Positions 51,648 through 60,900 of a stretch of DNA of 64,000 bases are shown here, piece by piece. The notes beneath the pieces were generated by a model. That model was not told the origin of the DNA. It worked only from the letters and a program-made list of their open reading frames with translations, and did no database searches. Origin of the DNA: Actinoplanes sp. TBRC 11911 (lineage in GTDB: Bacteria; Actinomycetota; Actinomycetes; Mycobacteriales; Micromonosporaceae); the NCBI RefSeq assembly GCF_012933445.1, contig NZ_JABBNC010000024.1, forward strand, positions 62,001-126,000, read 5' to 3'. Position 1 is the first letter of the stretch; the number at the start of each line of letters is the position of its first letter. The translations under genes and the position numbers were made by a program.

Positions 51648-52369
51648 CGACCCTCGGCATAATCCAGGCCCGCATAAATTCCTCGCGGCTGCCCGGCAAG
51701 GTGTTGCGCCAGCTCGGCGGCGGGACGGTGCTCGCCCGGGTGGTCCGGGCCGCGCGGGCCAGCGGCGTGCTGGACGAGCTCGTGGTGGCCACGACCGTCG
51801 AGGCGGCGGACGACGCGGTGGTCGCCGAGTGCGAGGCCATCGGCGTACCGGTGTACCGCGGCCCGGTCGACGACGTGCTGGCCCGGTTCCTCGGCGTGCT
51901 CGACGACATCGACAGCGACGTGGTCATGCGTTTCACCGCGGACAGCCCGATGCTCGACCCCGAGCTGATCACCCGGGTCCACCAGGTGTTCACGGCGTCC
52001 GGCGCGGACTACATGACAACTTCCCTCAGCCGTACGCTTCCGCTGGGTCTCGACGTCGAGGTGGTGCGCACGCCGGTGCTCCGCATGATCGACGCGCTCG
52101 CCACCGACCATCACCGCACCCACGTGACGTCATACATCTACACGCACTCCGAGGAGTTCGACGTGCTCGGGCTGACCCTGCAGCCCGACCTGTCGCACCT
52201 GCGGCTCACGCTCGACACGCAGGACGACTGGAAGCTGATGGAGGCCATCGTCGAGCGGTTCGGCGACGAGCCGGTCTCGATCCGCGCGCTGGCCGGTTTC
52301 CTGGACGGGCGCCCGGATCTCATCGAACTGAACGCACACGTACTGCAGAAGGCACTCGTCCAAGCATGA
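51644..52369 (+). CDS. pseF: SpsF-type cytidylyltransferase, probable CMP-pseudaminate synthetase
   Basis: A 241-residue nucleotidyltransferase of the SpsF family. The nucleotide-binding loop is IIQARINSSRLPGKVL, with FTADSPMLDP providing the metal-binding acidic residue and GLDVEVV and RLTLDTQDDW as further family blocks. In pse clusters this family often replaces the NeuA-like PseF and activates the nine-carbon sugar with CTP. Position before pseG supports that. It starts in an ATGA overlap with the methyltransferase-like gene. The gene symbol reflects the inferred role, not the classical PseF subfamily. Confidence 0.82.
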   Translation: MTTLGIIQARINSSRLPGKVLRQLGGGTVLARVVRAARASGVLDELVVATTVEAADDAVVAECEAIGVPVYRGPVDDVLARFLGVLDDIDSDVVMRFTADSPMLDPELITRVHQVFTASGADYMTTSLSRTLPLGLDVEVVRTPVLRMIDALATDHHRTHVTSYIYTHSEEFDVLGLTLQPDLSHLRLTLDTQDDWKLMEAIVERFGDEPVSIRALAGFLDGRPDLIELNAHVLQKALVQA

Positions 52370-52410
52370 ACCAGGCAAACACCACACGCGCGGGGGCGGG
52401 CCCGGCGTGA
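52366..52410 (+). CDS. 14-codon bridging reading frame between pseF and pseG
   Basis: ATG 52366 overlaps the pseF stop (ATGA), and the frame MNQANTTRAGAGPA ends in a TGA that overlaps the GTG start of pseG (GTGA). It may only keep ribosomes moving from pseF to pseG, because the 37-nt gap would otherwise break the overlap chain that links this operon. A real peptide is unproven. Confidence 0.35.
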   Translation: MNQANTTRAGAGPA

Positions 52411-53426
52411 CAGTGGTCGGAATCCGCTGCGATGCCGGTCCCCGCACCGGCGTCGGGCATCTCGTTCGTTGTGTGGCACTGGCCGAGGAACTGGTGGCGC
52501 GCGGCGTCGGCGTGCGCTTCCTGGCCGACCTCGGCGGCGTGGAGTGGGCCGAGGCGCAGCTCACCCAGCGGGGACTCCCGTGGAACCCGGCGCCGTTCGA
52601 CCCGGTCGGCCTGGTCGCCGCCGCCGAGCGGCTCCGGCTGGACGCGCTCGTCGTCGACTCGTACACGTTGCCGTCGCAGCACACGGTGGCGGTCCGCAAG
52701 ACCGGCCGGCCGGTACTGGCCATCGTGGACGGTGAGTTCCGCGGGCAGACCGCCGACATCTACGTCGACCAGAACCTCGACGCGCACATCGAGGTCCCCG
52801 GGGCGCTGGGTCTGGCCGGGCTCGACTACGCCCTGCTGCGCGGCTCGGTGCGCCAGTTGCGGCCGCTTTCGGCGCCGGTGCACTCCGCGACGCGTACGCC
52901 CAAGGTCGTGGCCTTTTTCGGCGGCACCGACGCCTACCATGCCGCACCGCAGGTCGCCGCACTGCTCGCCCGGACCGGGGTGCCGTTCGAGGCCACGATC
53001 GTCGGGGCGACCGAGGAGCTGCGCCGCGAGCTGAGCGCGATCACGCCGTCGGCGGGCCAGCGCTTCGAGATCATCGCGCCGACCGACGACCTGCCGAAGC
53101 TGCTCGCCGAGGCCGACCTCGCGGTCAGCGCCAGCGGCACGTCGACCTGGGAGCTGCTCTGCCTGGGCCTGCCGTCCGCGCTGGTCTGGGTGGTGGACAA
53201 CCAGATCCTCGGGTACGACCGGACTATTGCGCGCGGGTACGCGGCCGGCATCGGGCAGCTCGGCCACCTGAGCGACGACTCGTTGACGACGCTGCGCGAG
53301 CTGCTGACCGACGCCGACCTGCGCACGTCGCTGGCGGCGAAAGCGTGGGCGGCGGTGGACGGCCGCGGGGTGGAGCGGGTGGCCGACGCGTTGCTGGGCT
53401 TGGAACGGATGCGGGCGGCCTTATAG
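52407..53426 (+). CDS. pseG: UDP-2,4-diacetamido-2,4,6-trideoxy-L-altrose hydrolase, PseG
   Basis: A 339-residue GT-B-fold hydrolase that removes UDP from the diacetamido sugar before the PseI condensation. The N-terminal signature GIRCDAGPRTGVGHLVRC contains the catalytic His18 (G-x-G-H-x-x-R-C). The C-terminal nucleotide-binding part reads VVAFFGGTDAYHAAP and ADLAVSASGTSTWELLCLGLPSALVWVVDNQ. It completes the six-enzyme pseudaminic route. Its stop overlaps the convergent GNAT gene by 6 bp. Confidence 0.93.
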   Translation: MTVVGIRCDAGPRTGVGHLVRCVALAEELVARGVGVRFLADLGGVEWAEAQLTQRGLPWNPAPFDPVGLVAAAERLRLDALVVDSYTLPSQHTVAVRKTGRPVLAIVDGEFRGQTADIYVDQNLDAHIEVPGALGLAGLDYALLRGSVRQLRPLSAPVHSATRTPKVVAFFGGTDAYHAAPQVAALLARTGVPFEATIVGATEELRRELSAITPSAGQRFEIIAPTDDLPKLLAEADLAVSASGTSTWELLCLGLPSALVWVVDNQILGYDRTIARGYAAGIGQLGHLSDDSLTTLRELLTDADLRTSLAAKAWAAVDGRGVERVADALLGLERMRAAL

Positions 53427-53924
53427 CTCGCGTCGCATGCCCAGCCGGGGCCATTCGTCGAGGCCGTGCGCGGCCTCCTCGGCCCGGATCGCCCGCAGCC
53501 CCGGCGTCAGCTCGTCCTCGGTGAGCCGCCGGAAACCGAGCCGCTCGTAGTAGGGCGCGTTCCAGGCCACCTCGGCGAACGTGGTGAGGGTGAGGGCGGC
53601 GGATCCCCGCTCCCTCGCCCACCCGGCCACGTGCTCGATGAGGGCGGCGCCGATGCCCCGGCGGGCGTACCCGGGATGCACCGAGACCTGCTCGATGTGC
53701 ACGACCTGGTCCACCCAGAGCGCGATGAGATACGCGACGACCTGCTCGTTCGCGTCGGTGGCCACCCAGGCGCGCCCGTCCCGCTGGTATGCGAGCAGCT
53801 CGGCCGCGGGCAGCGCCTCATCGCCGGCGACCTTGTCCATCCCGACGTCCGCGAACGCCCGCCCGGCCGCCACCTCGATCAGCCGCATAACCGCCACGTC
53901 CGCGGCCCGAGCCACCCTGATCAA
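53421..53924 (-). CDS. GNAT acetyltransferase coupled to hipBA
   Basis: A 167-residue GNAT protein. The acetyl-CoA site is VHPGYARRGIGAALIEHVAGWARERG (R-x-x-G-x-G/A), followed by NAPYYERLGFRRL. The TTG at 53924 overlaps the hipA stop (TTGA), and GGAGG lies 4 nt upstream inside the hipA end, so it is translated from the hipBA message. It resembles general small-molecule N-acetyltransferases more than the Tac/Ata toxins. The acceptor is unknown. Confidence 0.85.
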   Translation of the reverse strand: MIRVARAADVAVMRLIEVAAGRAFADVGMDKVAGDEALPAAELLAYQRDGRAWVATDANEQVVAYLIALWVDQVVHIEQVSVHPGYARRGIGAALIEHVAGWARERGSAALTLTTFAEVAWNAPYYERLGFRRLTEDELTPGLRAIRAEEAAHGLDEWPRLGMRREL

Positions 53925-55213
53925 CGCACCTCCAACGCGCGCCGGCACTTCTCGGCATGCTCGGCGACGCGACCGGCGAGGCGATCCGGCAGCTCTGAGT
54001 CGAGAGCCTTGACCGTCGCATCGTCGGCGGCCGCGCGGAATGCCGCGGGCAGGCGCTCCGCCAGCCGGTCCACCCGCTCGACCGTACGGTCCGGGTCAAG
54101 CCGATTTCGCTCCGCGAAGGCCCGCCAGTGGCGCCCGGTTATCCCCTCGACCCGATACTCCGAGCCGATCTTCATGGCCAGCCGCAGCCGCGGCAGATAC
54201 ATCTCGTCGTACGGCAGACTGCTCGCCACGTCATACAAAGGCGCGAGCCGGATCTGATCGGCGGTGAGCAGCAGCGAGAAGTTCTTCGCGTGGGCGTCTG
54301 TGCCGGCGATGATCCAGTTGAGGGCCAGCGCATCCACGAACCGCTCGATGTCGAGATCCGCCACGGTCGGCGGCCTGATGGTGTCGCGCATCAGCCTGAT
54401 GATCTGCTCGGGTGTCGGGCCGCCTTCGCTCTGGTATTTCGTCGCCGGCGGAATCCCCAAGGTCTGGCACATATCTTCCTGGTGGAGGCGTCGTACGATT
54501 CCGCTGCCACCGGGGAAACGGTCGTAGCGATCGACGACGACGGCGCGCTCGCCCGCGAAGGACAGCACCCGGGACGAGGCCGCTAATATTCCGACGCTGC
54601 GGGCGGCCTGTAGACACAGGTGCTCGTTCAGGTCGTGGTCGTCAAGCCCGGCGATGGCCGGCTTAAGAATGTGTGTGGTCGGTATCGCACCGGACGGATC
54701 GCCCCAACGGCCGGTCGACGCATCGTGGTGGAGTGCCGTTTTTGCCTGCGCACCCGCCAGGCTGAACTGGCCCGTGCCGGCCAGATGCCACGCCGACGGA
54801 TCACGGCGGAGCGCCCTCAATCGTTCGGCCACACCCTCCTCGGTGAGCCACGCGACCGATCCGGTCCGGGCGAGTAGACCCTCCACACGATCGGGCAACG
54901 CGAACTGGACAGCCCCGGCGCAGTCCTCTCCCACGTGGCTCAGCAGCGCGAACGGATTCCCCGACGACACTTGAAACTCGCGGCCCCAACGGTCCAGGAC
55001 GGCTTCGTTGTCCGGGAGAAGTCCCTGGCAGAAGGCACGGATGACGGGGTCGTCGTGCTCGGCAACGGCGAGCGGCATCGACAATGACAGCGGGAGAGCG
55101 TCGGCCGCCAATCGATAGTCGGAATCATAGGTAAGCGTTAGCTTTCCGCCCTTGCCTTGGCGCAGCTCACCCACGTGCCTGCCACCGAGCAGAACGATCA
55201 TGGCGGTCGTCAT
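53921..55213 (-). CDS. hipA: HipA-like serine/threonine kinase toxin
   Basis: A 430-residue full-length HipA-family kinase. The N-terminal HipA_N lobe starts LLGGRHVGELRQGKGG. The autophosphorylatable loop is FSLAGAQAKTALH, the ATP-binding TTHILKP follows, and the catalytic segment is ALNWIIAGTDAHAKNFSLLL. LAPLYDVAS carries the metal-binding Asp. E. coli HipA phosphorylates glutamyl-tRNA synthetase; the target here is unknown. It overlaps hipB (ATGA) and the downstream GNAT gene (TTGA). All key residues are present, so it looks active. Confidence 0.93.
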   Translation of the reverse strand: MTTAMIVLLGGRHVGELRQGKGGKLTLTYDSDYRLAADALPLSLSMPLAVAEHDDPVIRAFCQGLLPDNEAVLDRWGREFQVSSGNPFALLSHVGEDCAGAVQFALPDRVEGLLARTGSVAWLTEEGVAERLRALRRDPSAWHLAGTGQFSLAGAQAKTALHHDASTGRWGDPSGAIPTTHILKPAIAGLDDHDLNEHLCLQAARSVGILAASSRVLSFAGERAVVVDRYDRFPGGSGIVRRLHQEDMCQTLGIPPATKYQSEGGPTPEQIIRLMRDTIRPPTVADLDIERFVDALALNWIIAGTDAHAKNFSLLLTADQIRLAPLYDVASSLPYDEMYLPRLRLAMKIGSEYRVEGITGRHWRAFAERNRLDPDRTVERVDRLAERLPAAFRAAADDATVKALDSELPDRLAGRVAEHAEKCRRALEVR

Positions 55214-55473
55214 GATGGTCCACCCACCGCGCGCAGATAGGCGTCGAGATCGATCTCCGGTTCGGGGGCGACGCCGACCTCGAAGGACAGGCCGAGGGCG
55301 GAGATCAGCTGGATTACCAGGCCCACCTCCGCAGTCGGCTTGCCGGACTCGAAATCGGACAGCCAGCGACGACTCACTCCCGCTCGGCGTGCGGCTTCCG
55401 ACTGGTTAAGACCGACTTCGCGGCGTCGGCTGCGCACGTAAAGACCCAGGTCTCGGGCATTCAACAGCCGCAT
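55210..55473 (-). CDS. hipB: HipB-like antitoxin/autorepressor
   Basis: An 87-residue Xre-type helix-turn-helix protein. The DNA-binding domain is DLGLYVRSRRREVGLNQSEAARRAGVSRRWLSDFESGKPTAEVGLV, with recognition helix VSRRWLSDFE. The short C-terminal tail (GVAPEPEIDLDAYLRAVGGPS) could insert into HipA. ATG 55473 has a near-perfect AGGAGGTGA ribosome site. It should neutralise HipA and repress the operon by binding the four palindromes upstream. Confidence 0.93.
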   Translation of the reverse strand: MRLLNARDLGLYVRSRRREVGLNQSEAARRAGVSRRWLSDFESGKPTAEVGLVIQLISALGLSFEVGVAPEPEIDLDAYLRAVGGPS

Positions 55474-55487
55474 GTCACCTCCTATTT

Positions 55488-55589
55488 TGTGCACGTACAT
55501 GCACATCGTATCAGTTGCGCACGTACGCGCTCAGAGAACAGCCTGAGAACGTACGCGCTCAAACCCGATGATGAGAACGTACGTGCGCA
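55488..55589. promoter_or_regulatory. Four hipB operator palindromes at exact 28-bp spacing
   Basis: Four 18-bp elements start at 55488, 55516, 55544 and 55572: TGTGCACGTACATGCACA, TGCGCACGTACGCGCTCA, TGAGAACGTACGCGCTCA and TGAGAACGTACGTGCGCA. All fit TGNGNACGTACNNGCNCA, symmetric about GTAC. The first lies 15 bp from the hipB ATG, so the array covers its promoter. Confidence 0.82.
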
Positions 55590-55656
55590 TCATCGATGAG
55601 GTGAGGGACACGCAAAAGGGGAGATCGGCTCGTCGGATCGCATGATCGGTGCGGCG

Positions 55657-55662
55657 TACTGT
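55657..55662 (+). promoter_or_regulatory. Leaderless -10 for MFS gene
   Basis: TACTGT, 7 nt, ATG 55670. It lies 68 bp past the last hipB-type palindrome on the divergent side. Confidence 0.45.
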
Positions 55663-55669
55663 CATCGGC

Positions 55670-57148
55670 ATGGATGGGGTCCGCTATCGCACCGCGGCCG
55701 GCCGCTGGGTGCTCTTCGCTACGGTGCTCGGCTCCAGCCTGGCCTTCATCGACTCCACGGTGGTCAACATCGCGCTGCCGATGATCGGCCGCGGCCTCGA
55801 CGCCGGTTCCGCGGGGCTGCAGTGGACCATCAACGGGTACGCGTTGAGCCTCGCCGCCCTGATCCTGCTCGGCGGCTCGCTCGGCGACCGTTTCGGCCGT
55901 AAGCGGATCTATCTGCTCGGCGTGGCCTGGTTCGCGGCGGCGTCGCTGCTCTGCGGCCTCGCCCCGAACGTGGAGTTCCTGGTGGGCGCCCGCATCCTGC
56001 AGGGCATCGGCGGCGCCCTGCTCACCCCGGGCGCGCTCGCCATCCTGGAGGCGTCGTTCGTCCCGGAGGACCGCTCCCGCGCGATCGGCGCCTGGTCCGG
56101 CCTCGGCGGCATCGGCGGCGCGCTCGGCCCGTTCCTCGGCGGCTGGATCGTCGAGGCCGCGAGCTGGCGCTACATCTTCCTGATCAACGTGCCGCTCGCC
56201 GCCGCGGTGCTCTGGGTGACCGCCCGGCACGTGCCGGAGTCGAAGAATCCGGACGCGGCGCAGAAGCTCGACGTGATCGGGGTGGTGACCGGGGCGGTCG
56301 GCCTGGCCGGGCTCACCTACGGCTTCACCGCGTGGACCGCGAACGGCCCGGGCGATCCGATGGTGGTGGCCGCGCTCGCCATCGGCGTGCTCGGCATGGT
56401 CGCCTTCGTCTGGAACGAGCACCGGTCGCCGCATCCGATGCTGCCGCTGAACGTCTTCAAGACCCGGGCGTTCACCGGCGCCAACGTGGTCACCTTCCTG
56501 GTCTACGCGGCCAACGGCGGCGTCTTCTTCCTGGTCGTGCTCAACCTTCAGGTGGTGGCCGGGTACAGCCCGCTGATCGCCGGGATCGCGTTACTGCCGA
56601 TCACGCTCATCATGCTGGGGCTGTCCGCCCGCTCGGGCATGCTCGGGCAGCGGATCGGGCCGCGCATCCCGATGACCGTGGGCCCGTTGATCTGTGCGGT
56701 CGCGCTCGCCTGGATGGCGATGATCGGACCCGGCGCCTCGTACGCGACCGACGTCCTTCCGCCCGTGATCATCTTCGGCCTGGGCCTGGCCGCTCTGGTC
56801 GCGCCGTTGACCGCGACCGCGCTCGGCTCCCTCCCGGACGCGTTCGCCGGCATCGCCTCCGGGGTCAACAACGCGGTGGCCCGGGCGGCCGGCCTGCTCG
56901 CGGTCGCCGTCCTGCCGCTCGCCGCCGGGCTGGGCGCGGGCGAGCTCACCGACGCGAACCAGCTGCATCCGGTCTACCGCAACTCGATGCTGCTCTGCGC
57001 CGCGCTGATGGTGGCCGGTGGTGTCGTGGCGGCGATCCTGGTGCCGACGCGTTTACCGTCGAAGTCGCCGGTCAAGTCGTTCTGCGACCCGTGTGCGCCG
57101 CCGGTGCACCCGCGCGAGACGGAAACCGTCAAATCATCCCAGCCCTGA
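55670..57148 (+). CDS. MFS exporter, DHA2 type
   Basis: A 492-residue DHA2 permease with about 14 helices. TM1 contains GSSLAFIDSTVVNIALPMIGRGL (motif D), the loop GGSLGDRFGRKRIY is motif A, and GGIGGALGPFLGGWIVE is motif C. The C-terminus is a short hydrophilic tail. ATG 55670 is chosen from the leaderless promoter arrangement. It is divergent from hipBA, and the four palindromes lie in the shared region, so HipB could also influence it. The substrate is unknown. Confidence 0.9.
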   Translation: MDGVRYRTAAGRWVLFATVLGSSLAFIDSTVVNIALPMIGRGLDAGSAGLQWTINGYALSLAALILLGGSLGDRFGRKRIYLLGVAWFAAASLLCGLAPNVEFLVGARILQGIGGALLTPGALAILEASFVPEDRSRAIGAWSGLGGIGGALGPFLGGWIVEAASWRYIFLINVPLAAAVLWVTARHVPESKNPDAAQKLDVIGVVTGAVGLAGLTYGFTAWTANGPGDPMVVAALAIGVLGMVAFVWNEHRSPHPMLPLNVFKTRAFTGANVVTFLVYAANGGVFFLVVLNLQVVAGYSPLIAGIALLPITLIMLGLSARSGMLGQRIGPRIPMTVGPLICAVALAWMAMIGPGASYATDVLPPVIIFGLGLAALVAPLTATALGSLPDAFAGIASGVNNAVARAAGLLAVAVLPLAAGLGAGELTDANQLHPVYRNSMLLCAALMVAGGVVAAILVPTRLPSKSPVKSFCDPCAPPVHPRETETVKSSQP

Positions 57149-57746
57149 GCGCGTACGCCACCGCGTGCGACCGGTTGCGCAGCTTCAAGCGATGCGTGAC
57201 CCCGTAGATCACGTTCTTCACCGTGCGCTCCGAGTAGCAGAGCTTCCCGGCGATCTCGTTGGTGTCGAAGCCGTCCGCCATCAGCCGGAGCACGTCGATC
57301 TCGCGCGGGCTCAGCCCCGAACCGTTGCGCGGCGCGAGCATCTCCCGCTGCATCCGCTCGACGTGCTTGAGCAGCTCACCGACCAGATTGGGCGGTAGCA
57401 CCCCACCCCCGGCGGCGGCCGCCCGGACGCTGTGCGCGAGCCGTTCGGCGGTCACCGCGCCGCGCGGCAGGATCGCCACCACCCGGCACTCGACGGCGAC
57501 GAGCAGGTCGGCCTCGGTGATCTCCTGGGTCACCAGCACGACCGGGGCGCCGACGTCGCCGAGGGCCCGGCGCAACGCCGCGACCACGTCGGTGCTGAGC
57601 CGTTCGGCGGCGACGACCAGCACGTCGGCGTCGTTGCGCTGGCTGGTGCGCAACACGGTGAAGTCGGGTCGGAACTGCAACAGGGCGACGAGTCCGGCAT
57701 GGCTCACCGGGTCCATCGCCTGAACCGCGATCCGGATCTGTTCCAT
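57129..57746 (-). CDS. Atypical LuxR-type regulator with degenerate receiver
   Basis: A 205-residue protein. Residues 1-120 are receiver-like (IRIAVQAMDPVSHAGLVALL) but lack the acidic pair after beta1 and have no phospho-acceptor: ADVLVVAAERL stands where V-V-L-D-x-x-M-P is expected. Residues about 142-205 form a complete LuxR helix-turn-helix (LSPREIDVLRLMADGFDTNEIAGKLCYSERTVKNVIYGVTHRL). It resembles orphan, phosphorylation-independent regulators of actinomycete secondary metabolism. Three 11-bp-phased repeats in its promoter suggest activation by the neighbouring SARP. Confidence 0.87.
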   Translation of the reverse strand: MEQIRIAVQAMDPVSHAGLVALLQFRPDFTVLRTSQRNDADVLVVAAERLSTDVVAALRRALGDVGAPVVLVTQEITEADLLVAVECRVVAILPRGAVTAERLAHSVRAAAAGGGVLPPNLVGELLKHVERMQREMLAPRNGSGLSPREIDVLRLMADGFDTNEIAGKLCYSERTVKNVIYGVTHRLKLRNRSHAVAYALRAGMI

Positions 57747-57766
57747 GCGAGCAGTGTCGGGAACGG

Positions 57767-57795
57767 TTCTTCACAGAACCTTCAGGGATCCTTCA
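57767..57795 (-). promoter_or_regulatory. SARP-type direct repeats upstream of the LuxR gene
   Basis: On the minus strand TGAAGGA, TGAAGGT and TGAAGAA repeat with exact 11-bp phasing. The promoter-proximal repeat ends 8 bp before GACACT (57758-57753), a weak -10, 6 nt before ATG 57746. The 11-bp heptamers and 8-bp gap are the textbook SARP target layout. Confidence 0.68.
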
Positions 57796-57948
57796 TCGCC
57801 GGCGCGCGGCCGATAGACCAGTTGATCAGATGTCTCGATGCGTGGGAAGGCGTCCCGGCGCAACGGTGCCCGTCCATCCGCTTTGTGTTATCCATTGACA
57901 CCCGGTCCGTCTCCCGTGAAGTTGACAGACATCGACCCGGGAGGCCGC

Positions 57949-60900
57949 GTGGCGAACGTCTTGCGCGTCAACGTGCTCGGGCCGGTGCGCGCCTGGGTCG
58001 GCGACCACGAGATCGATCTGGGTGCGGCCCGGCAGCGCGCGGTGTTCGCCGTCCTCGCCGCCCACACCGGACGGCCGGTCGGGCGGGACGAGCTGATCAC
58101 CGCCATCTGGGGCGACTCGCCGCCGGCCACCGCGGTGGGCAGCGTTTACACGTACGTTTCCGGGCTGCGCCGGGCGCTGGCGGCGAACATGCTGGGCACC
58201 GCCGCCGGTGGTTACGTGCTGCGGCTCGATCCGGCCGAGCTGGACTCGGCCCGGTTCCAGCGGTTGCGGTCCGCGGCGGCCGAGTCGCCGGATCCGCGGG
58301 CCGCGGTGCGCCGGCTCGACGCGGCGCTGGACCTTTGGCACGGGGACGCGTACGCCACCCTGGCCGGGCCGTTTCTCGAGCTGGACCGGCAGCGGCTGGC
58401 CGAGCTGCGGCTGGCCGCCGCCGAGCAGCGGGCCCGGATCCGGCTGGACTCCGGCGACGACGACGCGCTGATCGCCGAGCTGACCGGGCTGGTCCAGGAC
58501 CATCCCCTACACGAGCCGCTGCACGAGTTGCTGATGCGGGCGCTGCACCGGGCGGGCCGGCACGCCGAGGCGCTGGAGGTGTTCCGGGCGGCGCGCCGCA
58601 CGCTGGTCACCGAGCTGGGCATCGAGCCGGGTCCGGCGTTGCGGGCGCTGCAGCGGCGGGTGCTGGCCGGGTCGGTTCCGGAGCCGTCGCGCACGGTGGT
58701 GCCCACCCCCATCGCGAAGGCTCTGCGGGACGGGCTGGCGGGGCGGGACTCGCTCGGGCGTACGCGGGAAATCGCTCTTCTTCGTGATCTGGTGCGTCAG
58801 GTCGCGGGTGGCACCGGCGGCGCGGTGTGGATCGAGGGGGAGGCCGGGATCGGGAAGACCGAGCTGCTGACCCACGCGTTCGGCGATGCCGCGGCGTTCG
58901 GCTGCCGGGTCGCCTGGGGTGCGGCCGATCAGCTGGGCTCGGGCGTACCGCTGCAGGTCCTTTCCCGGGCCTTGGGTCTGGAGACGGCGTCGCGCCGGCC
59001 GCGTAGCCCGATCGCCGAGCCCGCGGTGGCCGAGGCTGAGTTTGCTGAAGATCAGATCGTCGCGGGTGTACGGCAGGCGTGTGCGTCGGCCCCGCTGATC
59101 CTGATCGTGGACGACATGCAGTGGGCGGACACCGCGACCGTCCGGGTCTGGGAGCGGCTGCTCGCGCTGCGTGCCCGGCTGCCGTTGCTGCTGGTCGCGG
59201 CGGCCCGGCCGGAGACCACGCCACTGCACGGCCCGCCGCTGCGTCTGGGCCCGCTCGGTCCGGCCGAACTGGACCGGCTGGTGACCTCGCTGGTCGGCGC
59301 CCCGCCCGGGGCCAATCTGCGGGCGCTGGTCGGGCGTTCGGGCGGCAATCCGCTCTACGCGCGTGAGCTGATCGCGGCCCTGCTCCGGCAGCAGGCGATC
59401 AAGGATGCCGAGGTCGGCCCGGACGTCACGGTCGACCCGCCGCCGACCCTGCTGGACGCGGTCCAGACCACGATCGACCTGCTCCGGCCGGAGACGCGTG
59501 AGGTTCTGCGGCTGGCCGCGCTGCTCGGCTCGGAGTTCTCGGTGAGCGAGGTCGTGGCGGTCACCGGCCGCTCGGCGCTGGACCTGGTCGGCGCGCTGGA
59601 GGAGGCGCTGACCGCGAGCGTGCTGGTGGACAGCGGCACCGACCTGGCCTTCCGGCATCCGTTCCTGCGTGAGGCGCTGGCCGAGAGCATTCCGCCGGCC
59701 CTGCGCGCCGGGCTGCACCGGCACGCGGCCGAGGTGCTGGCGGCCGGCGGCAGCCCGGTCACCCGGGTCGCCGAGCAACTCAACGCGCAGACCCCGGTGG
59801 TCGACTCCTGGGTGCTGAACTGGCTGCTGGCGCACCACACCGAGGTGGTGCGCCGGGCGCCGCAGATCGCCGCCGACCTGATCCGCCGGACGCTGCGCAC
59901 CAGCCTGCCGTCCGCGGCGCAGCGCGGCATGCTGCTGGTCGCGCTGGTGCGCCTGGAGTTCCGCCGGGACCGTTTCCTGCTGACCGAGGCCGAGGAGGCG
60001 ATGGCGCTGGCCACCGATCCGGCCGACCGGGCCGAGATGCGCCAGTTGCTCGCCACCATGTGGTATCGCGGGGGCCGCGAGGCCGACGCGGTGGGGATGC
60101 TGCGCGAGGCGGTCGACGATGCCGCGGTGCCGACGATCTGGCGGTCCCGGCATCGGGTGCTGGTGGCCAACTTCCGCCGCGGCAGCCTGGACGACCTCGA
60201 CCGGGCCGAGCGCAACGCGCGCGTCGTGTACGCCGAGGCGGTCGCCGCCGCTCAGCCGTACGAGACCGCCTTCGCCCTGCAGACGATCTGGCTGACCAGT
60301 TCGATCCGCCGCGACCACGAGCGTGCGCTGGAACACGTGGATCGGGCGCTGGACGTGGTCCGGGACGATCCGGCGCTGGCCGACACCTACTTCGACCTGC
60401 TCGACAACCGGCTCTTCTCGCTGCAGAACCTGGATCGGCTGGACGAGGCGCAGCAGACGTTGCGCGAAGCCCCGGCCGGCCTGCAGGTGACCACCGCGGT
60501 GCAGGACTTCTGGCTGGGCCGCTGGGACGAGGCACTGACCGAGGTGGGCGGGGTGACCGAGGACAGCCCCGGCATCACCTTCCACGGGCGGCGCGAACCG
60601 GGTGCGGTCACCATGCTGCTGCACGGCGTCGCGGCCCTGATCGCGCTGCACCGCGACGCCCGCGACCTGGCGGCGGTGCACCTGGACGCGGCCGACGCGG
60701 TGCCGGCCAGCGAGGCGGAACGGGAGAACTGCGACTTCCTGCTGGTCGCCCGGGCGCTCGCGGCCGAGCAGCGGGGGCGCGACGCCGAGGCGCTCGAACT
60801 GCTCGAGCCGTTGCTGCACCCGTCGTACGCGCCGATGATGCTGCGCCACCAGTGGCTGCCGGACGTGCTGCGGCTGGCCCGGCGCCGGTCCCGCCCGGAC

